A DNA stretch of 64,000 nt from Actinomycetes bacterium (GCA_021805205.1 JAJZFV010000040.1:1-64000), one strand, 5' to 3'. Positions 1 to 10,611 are shown, counted from the first letter of the stretch. Numbers and translations: made by a program. The notes: generated from the sequence alone by a model not told the origin.

Positions 1-434
1 CACTTCCCAACATAGATATATTCTACCTGACAAGGACAAATGCTGCTTTAACCACACAGAAAAACCCTAACTTGGAGGCCACGATTTTCCAGGCTGGAGT
101 AGTGCATTATTTAGCAGCGTCCTAGGTTTATAGAGCCTTTGCCTCAAGAGGCTGCTCTAGCAGATCACCGATCGCACTCTAAAGGAATAGTTACCCTGAA
201 AATGTCGGCTGGCATAGGCGACTCAAACCGTCCTTCGCAGAACGAGCCGATCTCTACCAAGACCAAATCGCTGCTATACGACGACTCATTCACCACACCA
301 AAGAGACAACTTTATCTAAGTGATTCCAAAGTCTTCGAGGTGGGTTCAAATAATGATGTAACTGATGCTTGCGTAAAAAACATCACACCAAGACAACTAT
401 CCTGTGCTTTAGCTACAAGCTGTTTGTAACAGAC

Positions 435-470
435 AAAAAGGAGCTCAGTCGGACGACTGAGCTCCTTTTT
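435..470. terminator. Bidirectional intrinsic terminator
   Basis: A ten-base-pair GC-rich stem (441-450 with 455-464, four-base loop) is extended by an A-tract on the left and a T-tract on the right, so it can terminate transcription in either direction. On the minus strand it lies about 100 nt beyond the stop of the aldo/keto reductase. Upstream on the plus strand (1-434) I see no convincing gene, so any plus-strand transcript ending here comes from outside the window or from an unrecognised short gene. Confidence 0.85.
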
Positions 471-570
471 TACAATTTACCAACAGCGCCTCACGCCCTA
501 GCGCAACTTTTACATAAGCTACCTAGTCGTGGGCGCAGCTACTTTAAAGGTGAGTTGAATTGCTAATAGG

Positions 571-1551
571 TTACTTATCGATAGTTGACATATCGGGGTA
601 GCGATCTCCCGCAGTAACTCCCATTGGGAAGACTGCCTCGATCTCGGCTAGCTCATCCGCAGAGAGCTCAACGTCCAAAGATGAGGTATTTTCAACCAAT
701 CGATCTGAACTGGTAGTACCAGGAATTGCTACGATATCGTCACCCTTAGAGTAGAGCCAAGCAATTGCGAGCTGCGCTGGTGTAACTCCCTTGTTGGCGG
801 CGAGTTCGCTTACCTTCTCTACCAATTCAAGGTTCTTCGAGAAGTTGTCGCCTTGGAATCGTGGATGGCGCCTTCGGGTATCATCAGCGGCTAGGTCATC
901 GACTGACTTAAATCTCCCCGATAGCATTCCTCTACCAATTGGGCTGTACGCAACAAAACCGATTCCAAGTTCGCGAAGAGTTGGGAGGATCTCAACCTCA
1001 ACGTCCCTGGTCCAGAGTGAAAACTCGCTCTGAAGTGCGGTAATGGGATGAACGGCGTTAGCTCTTCGAATGGTCGAAGCCGAGGCCTCCGAGAGGCCGA
1101 TATAGCGAACTTTACCCTCCTTTACCAATTCACTCATGGCGCCAACTGTCTCTTCGATCGGAACATTTTTATCAACGCGATGCTGGTAGTAGAGGTCTAT
1201 ATGGTCTACGCCAAGACGACGCAGCGATGCCTCAGCGGAGCGGCGAACGTACTCGCCATCGCCACGGACTCCAAGAAAGGCTCCTGACTCGTCGCGAACG
1301 TTTCCGAACTTAGTTGCCAGTTGAACTTCATCGCGCCTCGAAGCGATCGCCTTTCCAACTAATACTTCGTTGGTAAATGGTCCGTACATGTCCGCGGTAT
1401 CAAGGAAAGTTACTCCTAGATCAAGAGCCTTATTGATGGTTGCTATTGCACCTTCTTCACTTCTTCCTGCATAGAAGTCGCTCATACCCATGCAGCCCAA
1501 CCCAATTTTTGAGACGTTTAATCCCTGTGATCCGAGGTTTACTTTACGCAT
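571..1551 (-). CDS. Aldo/keto reductase
   Basis: An NAD(P)H-dependent oxidoreductase of the aldo/keto reductase superfamily, cytosolic and about 326 residues, the normal length of a TIM-barrel AKR. The catalytic tetrad is visible: Asp51 and Tyr56 in the DTADMYG motif, Lys81 and His124 in YYQHR. The N-terminal GLGCMGMS and overall pattern suit the YakC/AKR13-like or pyridoxal-reductase-like bacterial group, but the substrate cannot be inferred. The open frame extends 31 codons further upstream. I chose the ATG at 1551 because GGAGAG precedes it and because the family begins just there. It is transcribed alone, with a bidirectional terminator about 100 nt downstream and the antiporter gene 148 nt upstream on the same strand. 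Confidence 0.9.
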   Translation of the reverse strand: MRKVNLGSQGLNVSKIGLGCMGMSDFYAGRSEEGAIATINKALDLGVTFLDTADMYGPFTNEVLVGKAIASRRDEVQLATKFGNVRDESGAFLGVRGDGEYVRRSAEASLRRLGVDHIDLYYQHRVDKNVPIEETVGAMSELVKEGKVRYIGLSEASASTIRRANAVHPITALQSEFSLWTRDVEVEILPTLRELGIGFVAYSPIGRGMLSGRFKSVDDLAADDTRRRHPRFQGDNFSKNLELVEKVSELAANKGVTPAQLAIAWLYSKGDDIVAIPGTTSSDRLVENTSSLDVELSADELAEIEAVFPMGVTAGDRYPDMSTIDK

Positions 1552-1698
1552 CTGACTCTCCTTGAATGGTGCACTCTCTACTTTTACACCCTCAATCCTA
1601 ATCGATAGTTGCGTGAGCAACTTATTTGCCCTACTCCGATGCACCTGCTGAGTCGTCTAAGACCGCCCTCTTACCATAGATGTACCAAGAGATCTCGA

Positions 1699-2910
1699 TT
1701 ACTCGTTATCCGGCTTCAACCACTCTTGGCTCTTCCCTGCATCGCTATTTTTATCAGCAGATATCAGCCGCGCCACAATTTTAGTTGAGAGTTCACCCTT
1801 GACTAAGAGAGAGAAACTGAGTGCTACCACGACCCCAGCCGACAGTACCCTCTGGCTATAACTTGCGGCAAGGTTATAGGTCTCGGTCGCAACCACCAAC
1901 GAGAGGGAGCCCTTTAGCCCCAATATCCCTACGCTTGCCCCCTCTCGGGCACCTCTATGGCGAAGCCTAAAATAAGCGATAGACACTAAGGGCCTGAAGG
2001 CGACGTCAGTCGCGACGAAGAGGATCAACGCAACTAAGTAGGCAGAAGAGATTGAAAATAGAGGCAACGGAATCAGGGCGGAAACAGCAACAATGACTGA
2101 TAACTCGCTTACCTCACTTATCAGGTCCACGATAGCTAAAGGTCCAGACGCGCTAAAGAGACCGAGGATAAATAGGGCCAAGTAAGGAGAGAAGGATATG
2201 TGTTCAAAGCCGATGTAGATCAAAACAAAGAGAAGAGGTGAGGCCAGCCGCAGGAGGCGCCTCCCAAGATCGCCCCTGGTACCCAAGTACAGTATTGCAC
2301 CTAGGGCTAGTGCGACAGCTAGCTGAAGCATGAAGCTCACCACCCCAGATAAGACCTCTCCACTAGCAGTTGTCGATATGTGCGAGTGGCCCCCTTGTAG
2401 AAGGGATATGCATTGAGCAAAGATAAGCAGAGCTATAGGGTCATTAACTACCGATTCCCCTTGGATAATCGTCAAAACTCTCTGCGGTAGCCTTATCCGA
2501 CCCAGCTGATTAAAGGCGAGGACTGGATCGGTAGGAACGTAGGCTACCGCTGCTAGCAGGATGAAGTAGACAGATCCACTTGCAAAGGGGCGAAGTATCG
2601 ATCCCACAAAGGCGATTGTTAGCAGCGTAAGGCCGAATCCGTAGACGATGACGTCGAATAGGTGTTTTGAGATCGTCTCCCATCCAATTTCTACGCCACC
2701 AAGGTAGATAACAAAAGCTAGGGCGACATCGATCACCGAGTGGTTGAACGATAAAAAGTTGAGATTCGCTCTGATATGAAAAAGAGCAAATCCCAGAACT
2801 GCACCTACAACAATCGCATTTTGCGACAACAGGTCTATCCGCCGTTGCCCTAAAACTAGGACGACTACGAGAATTGCTTCAACCGAAATAAGCACCGCAA
2901 AAGTTGTCAT
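1699..2910 (-). CDS. Cation:proton antiporter, NhaP/CPA1 type
   Basis: A membrane protein of 403 residues with about 11-12 hydrophobic segments, predicted to exchange Na+ or K+ for H+ across the cytoplasmic membrane. Family signatures are present: TDP at residues 127-129 and the GESVVNDPIA motif at 151-160, whose Asn156-Asp157 pair is the ion-binding site of CPA1 antiporters. It stops soon after the last membrane segment and has no TrkA-C or other cytosolic regulatory domain. The start is an ATG preceded by TAGGAAT. It faces away from the secreted propeller gene across a 218-nt gap. In an acidophile such a protein would serve pH or cation homeostasis, which is inference. The ion is not predictable. 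Confidence 0.87.
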   Translation of the reverse strand: MTTFAVLISVEAILVVVLVLGQRRIDLLSQNAIVVGAVLGFALFHIRANLNFLSFNHSVIDVALAFVIYLGGVEIGWETISKHLFDVIVYGFGLTLLTIAFVGSILRPFASGSVYFILLAAVAYVPTDPVLAFNQLGRIRLPQRVLTIIQGESVVNDPIALLIFAQCISLLQGGHSHISTTASGEVLSGVVSFMLQLAVALALGAILYLGTRGDLGRRLLRLASPLLFVLIYIGFEHISFSPYLALFILGLFSASGPLAIVDLISEVSELSVIVAVSALIPLPLFSISSAYLVALILFVATDVAFRPLVSIAYFRLRHRGAREGASVGILGLKGSLSLVVATETYNLAASYSQRVLSAGVVVALSFSLLVKGELSTKIVARLISADKNSDAGKSQEWLKPDNE

Positions 2911-3128
2911 CTATTCCTACTCAATGCTACGACCTTGAACTTCTATCAGTACCATCTCAACAGAATCAGGAGAATTAGACGAAATTAATGATCTCCAATC
3001 GAAACCCACGAAGCGAGATGCAGTAAATTTCAAATAGCATGTAGATCAAGTTCAGATTTTGCTGCTAGAGAGCGGCAAAATGGTTTGAACGACTCGCATA
3101 CATCTACGGTTTGGGGAAGTAAGAGCAT

Positions 3129-5276
3129 ATGTCGAGACCCTTGCGATTCATCGCAATAATAATTTTGATTGCAGGTGCAACCTTTGGAGCGATAAAGGTT
3201 GTTAGCAAAAACACCTCCTCATCATCGAAGGTAGCTACAAAAAGCCCCTCGACAACTGCAGCAGGTAGCTCAGCTTCAAAGAGCAAGAATGTGTCGACAT
3301 CCAAAGGTGTGAATGCTTCAAACGCCAGTGTTACCCTTCCCAAAGAGATGACAAAGGCGCTCACTCCAGCCGTTCTTGCTCCAGGATCAAATCCTTCGGT
3401 ACTGCCTGGGCCAATTTTGATAGCCGATCGGTCCAATAACCGATTGATAGTAGTCAATCCACAGGGATCGATAGTTTGGGAATTCCCGCGCCCCGGCGAT
3501 CTTGCGCCAGGCCAAACCTTCAACATCCCCGACGACTCCTTCTTCACCCCAGACGGAAAGTACATCATCGCAACTGAAGAGGACGACTTTGTAATATCAG
3601 TGATTTCAATCGCAAAGCATAAGATCATCTATCGCTACGGAACTCCAGGTCAATCTGGAATGGGGCCGAACCAACTCTGGAATCCTGACGATGCTATGAT
3701 GCTGCCGGACGGATACATTATCTCACCTGACATAAAAAACTGTCGCATACTGCTACTTCATCCCGGTGATCCAAGTCCTGTTCATATCTACGGCTTGTCA
3801 ACCAATGCTTGCCTGCATAACCCACCGTTACGGTTTGGAAGTCCAAATGGTGCCTTCCCAATGACCAACGGCCATTACGTCGTCACCGAGATCAACGGCG
3901 ATTGGATCAATGAGATGGGTATTGATGGAACCATCTACCAGAGCTTTCACGCTCCAGGTATTTTGTATCCATCCGATACAAATGAAGTCAGTCCCGGAGT
4001 ATTCCTGACCGCCGACTACTCTAATCCCGGCACAGTAGAAGAGTTCACCTCCAGCGGACAAGTACTTTGGAGGTACTCTCCAACCGGGGTCGATGCCCTA
4101 AATCAGCCCTCCTTAGCCCTTCCGCTACCCAATGGCGACGTAGCCCTAAATGACGATAAGAATAACCGAGTAATAGTGGTCGACCCCACGACCAATAAGG
4201 TTGTATGGCAGTACGGAACTGGAATAGCTGGAAATGCCAATGGTCAACTAAATAACCCAGACGGAATCGACCTCGCCCCGCCGTTCTCGTTACTTGTTAC
4301 CAAGACGCCGTATATCGGTCAACCTCAACTTTCATCCCTTGTGCAATCGTCGAATACGATCTCAGCGATGCCAACCGCTCAGTCCACCTCGAAGCTGTCG
4401 GTAGAAGCTAGTGCTACCCTTCCAGCTCCGACTGAAAGAAGTTCAGTTGTAGCGACAAAGAATGGCCTAATGAATCTCGGTGGTCTCAACGCCTCTGGAA
4501 CTTCAACTGCAAGTACATACTCGATAGACCTGATTACAAAATCCAAATCCAAAACGATATCCGTGAAGTTCGGTCCTTCGACCAACCTCCAGATTCCGTC
4601 ACACGATGCTGCTGCTGCATTTTTAGGAAACGCTGCATACCTATTCGGTGGTGGACAAGCATCAACCATTGGTACAGTGGAGAAACTTCAAGCTGGTGCA
4701 GTGTCGGTAACTGGCAACCTACCAAAGCCAAGGTCAGACCTCTCTTTGGTTCAAACTCAGTCGACCGCATATCTAGTTGGGGGCTATAACGGCAGTGTCC
4801 TCGATCCAAATGTCCTCTCTACCACCAACGGTCAAACCTTCAACACAGTAGGTCAGATCGTCTACCCGGTAAGGTATGGCGCAGCTGCACTCTTTGACGG
4901 AACTATGTATATCTTCGGAGGAGAGTCCGGTGGAACCGTCACTACCAATATTCAAGCTATCAATCTTGAAAGTGGCCAATCCGAGATCGTAGGGCAACTC
5001 CCTGTGGCACTTCAAGGAGCTAGCGCTGACGTGCTGAATGGCAAGATATATGTGATTGGCGGTGCGACCACAAGTGGCTCAATGACGTCTGGAATCTATC
5101 AATTCGATCCCACCACAGCGATGGTCACAGTGGCCGGAAATCTCCCAACTCCCCTTGGCTTTAGTGGATCGAGCGTCTATGGCGACCATATTGTCATCGT
5201 TGGTGGTGAAACTTCTCCAACTTCACTTTCGGCTAAGGCGTACGTCCTTGGAGCTTTTGCCACAAAGAAGGCCTAA
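3129..5276 (+). CDS. Exported double beta-propeller protein (NHL/PQQ-like plus Kelch-like)
   Basis: A 715-residue protein with one N-terminal hydrophobic segment (about residues 5-25), a Ser/Lys/Ala-rich linker to about residue 75, then two repeat regions. Residues 85-390 carry propeller blades with the pattern IADRSNNRLIVVNPQG and VWQYGTG, as in NHL/arylsulfotransferase-like propellers. Residues 450-715 carry Kelch-like blades (YLFGGGQ, YLVGGYNG, MYIFGGESGG, IYVIGGA). It is probably anchored outside the membrane, and no catalytic residues are evident. The ATG at 3129 has GGGAAGTAAG upstream. No same-strand partner lies nearby. The role is unknown; ligand or surface binding is the usual reading for tandem propellers. 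Confidence 0.8.
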   Translation: MSRPLRFIAIIILIAGATFGAIKVVSKNTSSSSKVATKSPSTTAAGSSASKSKNVSTSKGVNASNASVTLPKEMTKALTPAVLAPGSNPSVLPGPILIADRSNNRLIVVNPQGSIVWEFPRPGDLAPGQTFNIPDDSFFTPDGKYIIATEEDDFVISVISIAKHKIIYRYGTPGQSGMGPNQLWNPDDAMMLPDGYIISPDIKNCRILLLHPGDPSPVHIYGLSTNACLHNPPLRFGSPNGAFPMTNGHYVVTEINGDWINEMGIDGTIYQSFHAPGILYPSDTNEVSPGVFLTADYSNPGTVEEFTSSGQVLWRYSPTGVDALNQPSLALPLPNGDVALNDDKNNRVIVVDPTTNKVVWQYGTGIAGNANGQLNNPDGIDLAPPFSLLVTKTPYIGQPQLSSLVQSSNTISAMPTAQSTSKLSVEASATLPAPTERSSVVATKNGLMNLGGLNASGTSTASTYSIDLITKSKSKTISVKFGPSTNLQIPSHDAAAAFLGNAAYLFGGGQASTIGTVEKLQAGAVSVTGNLPKPRSDLSLVQTQSTAYLVGGYNGSVLDPNVLSTTNGQTFNTVGQIVYPVRYGAAALFDGTMYIFGGESGGTVTTNIQAINLESGQSEIVGQLPVALQGASADVLNGKIYVIGGATTSGSMTSGIYQFDPTTAMVTVAGNLPTPLGFSGSSVYGDHIVIVGGETSPTSLSAKAYVLGAFATKKA

Positions 5277-5554
5277 TTCGATACTTCAAGCAAATTGCTA
5301 AGCCAAATACCGGAGGTAGGATCTTCACTTTTGGATAGATCGTTCAATCAAAAACAAAAAATTAGCAATCTTTGAAAAACATTAGGATAAGTGTCTCAAT
5401 GAGAAGCCACCAAATGAAGTACGCTCCACCCCTCGGTGCCGTGGTATGAATTCGAATTGTGATAGCAGATTCGACGCCCTAAATGAACATCGAATCAACA
5501 GCCAAAAATGATAAAAGAACTAAGCAACTGCGATAACGCTAGGAACCTGAACGC

Positions 5555-6808
5555 CTAAAGCGGTCTAGCCACCGCTTCCTCGTCCTCGTCCTCGAGAAGA
5601 TTAGAGATAACTCGATCAGCAAATGCAGCGGCCTCAAGATAGGCGTCATTCAAGTCCTTGACGTAACTTGGACTTAGATCAGATTGAATCAATTGGAGGT
5701 CTCCACATTCAATTGACTCAGCAGTTTTCAAAATTTGCCCCAAATGGCCCTTATAGGTTTCTAGGGCATCTGCCACTTCAACATCTAGGGGAAGCTGTGC
5801 CACGATCTCATGGCGAGGTACTCCGATAAGGACGTCAAGGTAAGAAACTAGACCTGTAGTGTAGGCCTCTTGACCAATGGGAAGACCCTCTATCAGTGCT
5901 AAATTTTCGCAGAGCCGTGCGCGTAGGAGAGCCATGGTGAACTGCTCCCTCGGAATCGTAACCGAGTCCGAAAGTGATAACAAAATAGCCCAGGTCTTTA
6001 GGCGACGAAGTCCAATAATCGATATCGCCTCCGCAATCGATCTCACCTCTCGCGCCATGCCGTGATTGGTCCCATCCGCCGCGATCTTCAAGAGGCGGTA
6101 CGACATCGGTGGATCGGCCATCACCAAATCGCTAACTTCCGAGATCGATACGTCCTCGCTAGAAAGCTTTACCATCAAGCTCGTGGAGGAGAGGGAGGAT
6201 GGAGAGATCGTCTGACCCTCTAGCAGTTGCGGGCGGGCTAGGGCAGACCCTTGAAATAGCGAAAAACCGAGATCGTGGCACTTCTCTATATCGGCCCAAG
6301 TCTCAACTTTCTCAGCAAGAAGTGTGACGGGGGAACCCTTAAGATGTGATGAAATCGATTCGAGCTGCTCTACAGTCGCTAGCTGTACGTCAACCTTGAC
6401 ATAGGAAGCGTATGGAAGGAGTGCTACTAGGCGATCGTCGACTTCGATGACATCGTCGAGCGCCAGGTGGAATCCCTTCGATTTCAATTGGGCGCACCCC
6501 ATCAGGAGTGACTCGTCTGCCTCTAAATCCTCAAGTATCTCTATGACGACCTTATCTGCTTCAAAAGCAATGGGGATCTCACCTTCGATCAGCGATCGAT
6601 CACCGTTGATGAAGAATGGCTTACCATTCGAAAGATTCACCATCCCCAGAGTCTGTGCGTTTAGCATCAACTCAGCGCTAATACGTTCGTGGCGCACACC
6701 GGCAAAATGATTCGCCGCACCGTTAGTTCGAAAGAGTATCTCGTAGGCGACAGTCTTTAGAGTATTGTCATAGATAGGTTGCCGAGCTAAAAAGACAGAT
6801 GTTGGCAA
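5555..6808 (-). CDS. EAL-HDOD signalling protein (degenerate EAL)
   Basis: A 417-residue cytosolic protein. Residues 1-200 form an EAL-like barrel opening with the typical ARQPIYD start, but the signature reads YEILF and the DDFG loop reads DDVIEVDD, so key metal ligands of c-di-GMP phosphodiesterases are missing and catalysis is unlikely. Residues about 205-400 form an HDOD domain (MADPPMSYRLLK, IIGLRRLKTWAIL). EAL-HDOD proteins of the YuxH type are known mainly as regulatory, non-catalytic proteins. The start is a TTG preceded by GGGAAG. It is apparently monocistronic. The pathway it feeds into is unknown; two MCP-type proteins occur in the window but not next to it. Confidence 0.85.
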   Translation of the reverse strand: MPTSVFLARQPIYDNTLKTVAYEILFRTNGAANHFAGVRHERISAELMLNAQTLGMVNLSNGKPFFINGDRSLIEGEIPIAFEADKVVIEILEDLEADESLLMGCAQLKSKGFHLALDDVIEVDDRLVALLPYASYVKVDVQLATVEQLESISSHLKGSPVTLLAEKVETWADIEKCHDLGFSLFQGSALARPQLLEGQTISPSSLSSTSLMVKLSSEDVSISEVSDLVMADPPMSYRLLKIAADGTNHGMAREVRSIAEAISIIGLRRLKTWAILLSLSDSVTIPREQFTMALLRARLCENLALIEGLPIGQEAYTTGLVSYLDVLIGVPRHEIVAQLPLDVEVADALETYKGHLGQILKTAESIECGDLQLIQSDLSPSYVKDLNDAYLEAAAFADRVISNLLEDEDEEAVARPL

Positions 6809-6965
6809 TGTGCTTCCCTACTACTAATGCACCATCAGTGCACTCCATAGAGCTAAGGTTCGGCACATATTCGCCCTATGTTTACTTCTATTTTCGAAGA
6901 GCCACAAAGGCACAATTCAATCTGGAAGCTCGGCGCTTTGCAGGTTAATAATCTTTGATTTCCTC

Positions 6966-8561
6966 TTAATTTTTATTGAATAAATCGGAGTTCTCACGCC
7001 TGACAATATTCTTCTGAACTTTACCGGTCGAGGTTCGAGGAAGTTGACCAACGATGACGACCTCTTTGGGAACTTTGAAACCGTCGATCTTATCCTTTAG
7101 CCTACCCAACAACTCGTCTTTGTCGATTTCCCTACCCTCTTTAGGAACAATAAAGGCAGTGATTGCCTCACCCCATCTTGGATGCGGAAGTCCGACTGCA
7201 ATTACCTCCGCCACGTCATCACTAGAAGCGTAGATAGCCTTTTCAACTTCGATCGATGCAACGTTTTCTCCACCGGTCTTAATGACATCTTTGAAGCGAT
7301 CCTCAAACCATAGGATTCCGTCTTTATCGAAGAAGCCTGCATCTCCTGAGTGGAACCATCCGAATTTAAAGGCCTCTCTCGTGGCATCAGGATTCTTGAG
7401 ATAACCGGTCATTGATTGAGGGGATCGATAGACGATCTCGCCACTTTCACTGGGACCCAAAAGTGCCCCAAATTCGTTCATAATTCCAACCAAAGTATTT
7501 ACCTCAGGCGTACCTACAGCACCAGAGTGGCTAAGTTGATGCTCTGGTCTAAAGACGGTGGTAACTGGATTCATCTCGGTTTGACCGAATCCAAGGGTGA
7601 AATCGCACTTTAAAATCTCCATGCACTTGCGCAGAAGCGCATCAGGCATCGGAGCCATAGCATAAAGGGCAAGGCGTAAAGATACGATTTCGGCGCCTTC
7701 AATCCTTGGATTATCGAGTAGTTCTCTAAACATGAAGGGGAGGCCAAATATCAAGGTCGCCTTCTCTCCTTCGATGACATCGATCAATGAATCAGAGGTA
7801 AAACCTCTCATCATCACCAATTTCGCGCCAACCGCGATACACGGGGTTGCCTGGCCGTTTAGTTGTGCAGTATGAAACAGTGGCATCATGCACGCAACGA
7901 CGTCGTGGCGGTCGTATTTATTCTCGACCGCGACCCCGAGGCTCTCGAGATATACCGCCAAGTGTGACGAAACGACCCCTTTCGGCGCCGAGGTTGTCCC
8001 AGAGGTGTAGAGGTAGCTTAATGGGTCACGGTCCTCGACGTAGACTTCGGGCTCGCTCTTAGGTTCGGCCGAAATCAATTCGTCGAAGAGGTAAAAATTA
8101 CGATTACTTGGTTCCATTTCGAAGGGTACATTGAGGCCGGTTGCCACAATTACATCTCGAACTTGTTCATTTTCAAAGAGAGATGGCGAAACAGCTTTGA
8201 GCAGTTGACTTTCTACTACTATCGCCTTTGCCTCCGAATGGTCGAGGACATAAGTTATCTCGTGACTCTTCCAGCCAAGATTGATCGGGACGCAGATTAT
8301 TCCTACCTTGGCCATGGCGTAGTATGAGATGATGAACTCGGCGCTATTTCCGGACATCAATGCAACCGCATCACCTCGGCCAAATCCTAATGAGATCAAG
8401 GCGTGAGCAAATTTATTCACCTGATCATTGAGTTGTTGGTAGGTAAATCGCCTCGATCCGTCAACCAGTGCCACTTTTGACGGGTAACGCCACGCTGTCC
8501 GTGTCAGCGAGTCGCCTATATTTACGCGTGTGATCAGGTTTTCTTCGAGCTGCTCTCGCAT
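6966..8561 (-). CDS. Acyl-CoA synthetase (AMP-dependent synthetase/ligase)
   Basis: An adenylate-forming enzyme of 531 residues that would activate a carboxylic acid to acyl-AMP and then to the CoA thioester. The ATP-binding loop YTSGTTSAPKG lies at residues 185-195, GFGQTE follows at mid-protein, the hinge region has GWFHSGDAGFFDKDG, and the C-terminal domain has the catalytic lysine Lys514 in STGKVQK. Length and motifs fit fatty-acyl or aryl-CoA ligases of the FadD/CaiC type; chain length cannot be told. The ATG at 8561 follows GGGGGGACAAAG, a strong ribosome site. It stands alone on the minus strand, with no beta-oxidation genes beside it. Confidence 0.9.
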   Translation of the reverse strand: MREQLEENLITRVNIGDSLTRTAWRYPSKVALVDGSRRFTYQQLNDQVNKFAHALISLGFGRGDAVALMSGNSAEFIISYYAMAKVGIICVPINLGWKSHEITYVLDHSEAKAIVVESQLLKAVSPSLFENEQVRDVIVATGLNVPFEMEPSNRNFYLFDELISAEPKSEPEVYVEDRDPLSYLYTSGTTSAPKGVVSSHLAVYLESLGVAVENKYDRHDVVACMMPLFHTAQLNGQATPCIAVGAKLVMMRGFTSDSLIDVIEGEKATLIFGLPFMFRELLDNPRIEGAEIVSLRLALYAMAPMPDALLRKCMEILKCDFTLGFGQTEMNPVTTVFRPEHQLSHSGAVGTPEVNTLVGIMNEFGALLGPSESGEIVYRSPQSMTGYLKNPDATREAFKFGWFHSGDAGFFDKDGILWFEDRFKDVIKTGGENVASIEVEKAIYASSDDVAEVIAVGLPHPRWGEAITAFIVPKEGREIDKDELLGRLKDKIDGFKVPKEVVIVGQLPRTSTGKVQKNIVRRENSDLFNKN

Positions 8562-9276
8562 CTTTGTCCCCCCGAATGCTATTGCAATACATAGATGACG
8601 ATAACAGAGAAATCAATGCCTTGCCATCTAGTAGTTATCTTTATGGATCGATTGAATCAGCAACCGGCAAATTTCTACGGCACAACGCGATTTTTTGAAT
8701 TTACGTCACCCCTTTCGGCTAGAGCAAAGATAAAAGCTTCTACATGGGAACTATTGATCAAATTATCACGGTTGTATCAAATAAAGGGCTAACTGGATAA
8801 GGTTTATGGATTTAACCGTCTGACTACAAGCGGAGAGTCCCTACCAGATTTGAAGAAGAGTTACACTTTCTTCAGCTGTACAGACGTTAGTCGCTGCCTT
8901 GTGGGAGCTTCGCCCGGAATTCAAAAGCAACGGAGCCAAACTGGCAGGGATGGGGGGCACAGCTAAGACGATTACGACTAAGGCTGATAATCACTCCAGA
9001 TTGAGCAAAGATCTTTCTATCTCCAATCTTATACCATGGTTTGAAAGTGCCAATTGGGAAGTGGAATCATCTAAATTGCCACCTGATAGGACTGGTTAGA
9101 TCTGCACTTTTCAATAATTGAGCACTCTCTATAAGCCTTCGATAATGATTTGAGCACGTCGACCACCTGTTAGAGAGGCCTTGTACTTAGCTCGTCGTCG
9201 TGTTTGGTTGACAATTTTGGGAGCCTTTAATTTGGCGAAGTGGAATTTCGGTCACAGCCTCGAGGGCCTAAGCTCT
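8562..9276. other. Long AT-rich intergenic gap
   Basis: About 715 nt between the acyl-CoA synthetase and the MATE gene. Short open frames occur (for example 8595-8792 and 8899-9099 on the plus strand), but they lack ribosome sites and recognisable sequence, so I do not call them genes. No clear hairpin or RNA gene was seen. The region presumably carries the divergent promoters. Confidence 0.4.
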
Positions 9277-10611
9277 ATGGCGATGGGCGGTAACAGAAAA
9301 GAGTTAGACACATCGACCCGGCGAATACTCGCTATTGGACTACCATCACTTGGCTCAGTTCTCTTGCCACAGCTCTATCAGCTAACCGATGCCACAATAG
9401 TTGGCCACGTAGGAACGAGATATTTAGGGGCCCTAGGTTTAGGCCAGTCAACTGTCTCATTCGTCTTCGCTCCCCTAATCTCTCTCAACTTTGCAGTGAT
9501 TTCAAGGGCTGCACGAGAGCGGGTACAGGATAACGATGGGATAACGAGCAGTGTCATCGATACCACCAACTCCTTTATTGCCATCTCTCTGGTAGCCGCA
9601 ATCCTTCTGGTAATTGGTGGCCTATTTATAATTCCACATCTGGCTCCGACGCAAACGATTGCGTTGGGAGCGTCGCGATACTGCTACATCATCGCAATTT
9701 CATTTCCCGCCACATTTGCTATCAGCTCGTTAATGGCTAGATTCAATGGCTCTGGGAAGAACCTAAAGGCACTTCTAATCCTCCTTGCATCATTAGTTTT
9801 GAACCTTAGCCTCGAAGTAATCTTCGTCTTTGTCTTGAAGCTAAATGTAGTTGGTTCCGCCCTCGGTACGATGATTGCAGATACGACAACTGCAATCTTT
9901 CTCCTGCGAGATCAGGCGGTTCCGATTCCAAGGCTATCGTCAATCTTGAAAAGTCTTAAAAAGGAGCGGGAGTTCTTCGGTATCGCTCTGATTCCCCTCA
10001 TCAGTCGCTCTATTCTCTTGGTACTCGCACTTTCAGGATCGATATACGTTGCAGGTCACTACGGCACATTGACTCTAGCGACCTACTCGCTGGGAGAGAC
10101 GATCTGGTTAACTCTTGGGATGGGCTTCGATGCATTAGCGGTTCCGGCCCAGGTCTTGATAAGCGAAGCCCGAGCCATTGGAGATTATCCAAGTGCAAAG
10201 AGGGTCGAGAGGAACCTTACCGCGGTCGCAATTGCAATCGCAATCGCCCTCGGATTAGCGGCGATCGCGTTGAGATCCTTGGGAGCTTCGGTTATCACCT
10301 CCGATAAAACACTCGTTTCATACCTCTCATTTGTCATCATCGCCGTCGCTGTTACATTGGCCCCTACGGCAGTAAGTTTCGTCGCTGACGGCGTTATTGC
10401 GGCATTCGACGACTACCGATCTCTACGGATTACCACGGCGGCTTCATTCGCTGTGATGGTACTCTCCTTCACCGTTGTCGTTGCCGTCACAAAAAAGGTT
10501 ACTTACCACACCATATGGATACCATTTATCCTCTGGATCATAACCAGGGCAGTTACCAGTTACTTAGTTACGGCCCGCCTCCTTAGGAGATGGCACAGAT
10601 CGATAGCATAA
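9277..10611 (+). CDS. MATE family efflux transporter
   Basis: A 444-residue membrane protein with twelve hydrophobic segments in two similar halves, matching multidrug and toxin extrusion transporters of the DinF-like branch that export organic cations in exchange for H+ or Na+. The opening IGLPSLGSVLLPQLYQLTD followed by VGHVGTRYLGALGLGQS is characteristic. The frame is open 32 codons further upstream to a TTG, but the preceding residues are basic and untypical. I prefer the ATG at 9277, which has GAGGG about ten bases upstream and brings the protein to family length. It is convergent with the lipoprotein gene at 10781. Substrate unknown. Confidence 0.87.
   Translation: MAMGGNRKELDTSTRRILAIGLPSLGSVLLPQLYQLTDATIVGHVGTRYLGALGLGQSTVSFVFAPLISLNFAVISRAARERVQDNDGITSSVIDTTNSFIAISLVAAILLVIGGLFIIPHLAPTQTIALGASRYCYIIAISFPATFAISSLMARFNGSGKNLKALLILLASLVLNLSLEVIFVFVLKLNVVGSALGTMIADTTTAIFLLRDQAVPIPRLSSILKSLKKEREFFGIALIPLISRSILLVLALSGSIYVAGHYGTLTLATYSLGETIWLTLGMGFDALAVPAQVLISEARAIGDYPSAKRVERNLTAVAIAIAIALGLAAIALRSLGASVITSDKTLVSYLSFVIIAVAVTLAPTAVSFVADGVIAAFDDYRSLRITTAASFAVMVLSFTVVVAVTKKVTYHTIWIPFILWIITRAVTSYLVTARLLRRWHRSIA

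Noticed and set aside
139-429. 97-codon plus-strand frame ending just before the terminator at 435
   Set aside because: TTG start, no ribosome site and no family resemblance; the terminator can be explained by the aldo/keto reductase gene.
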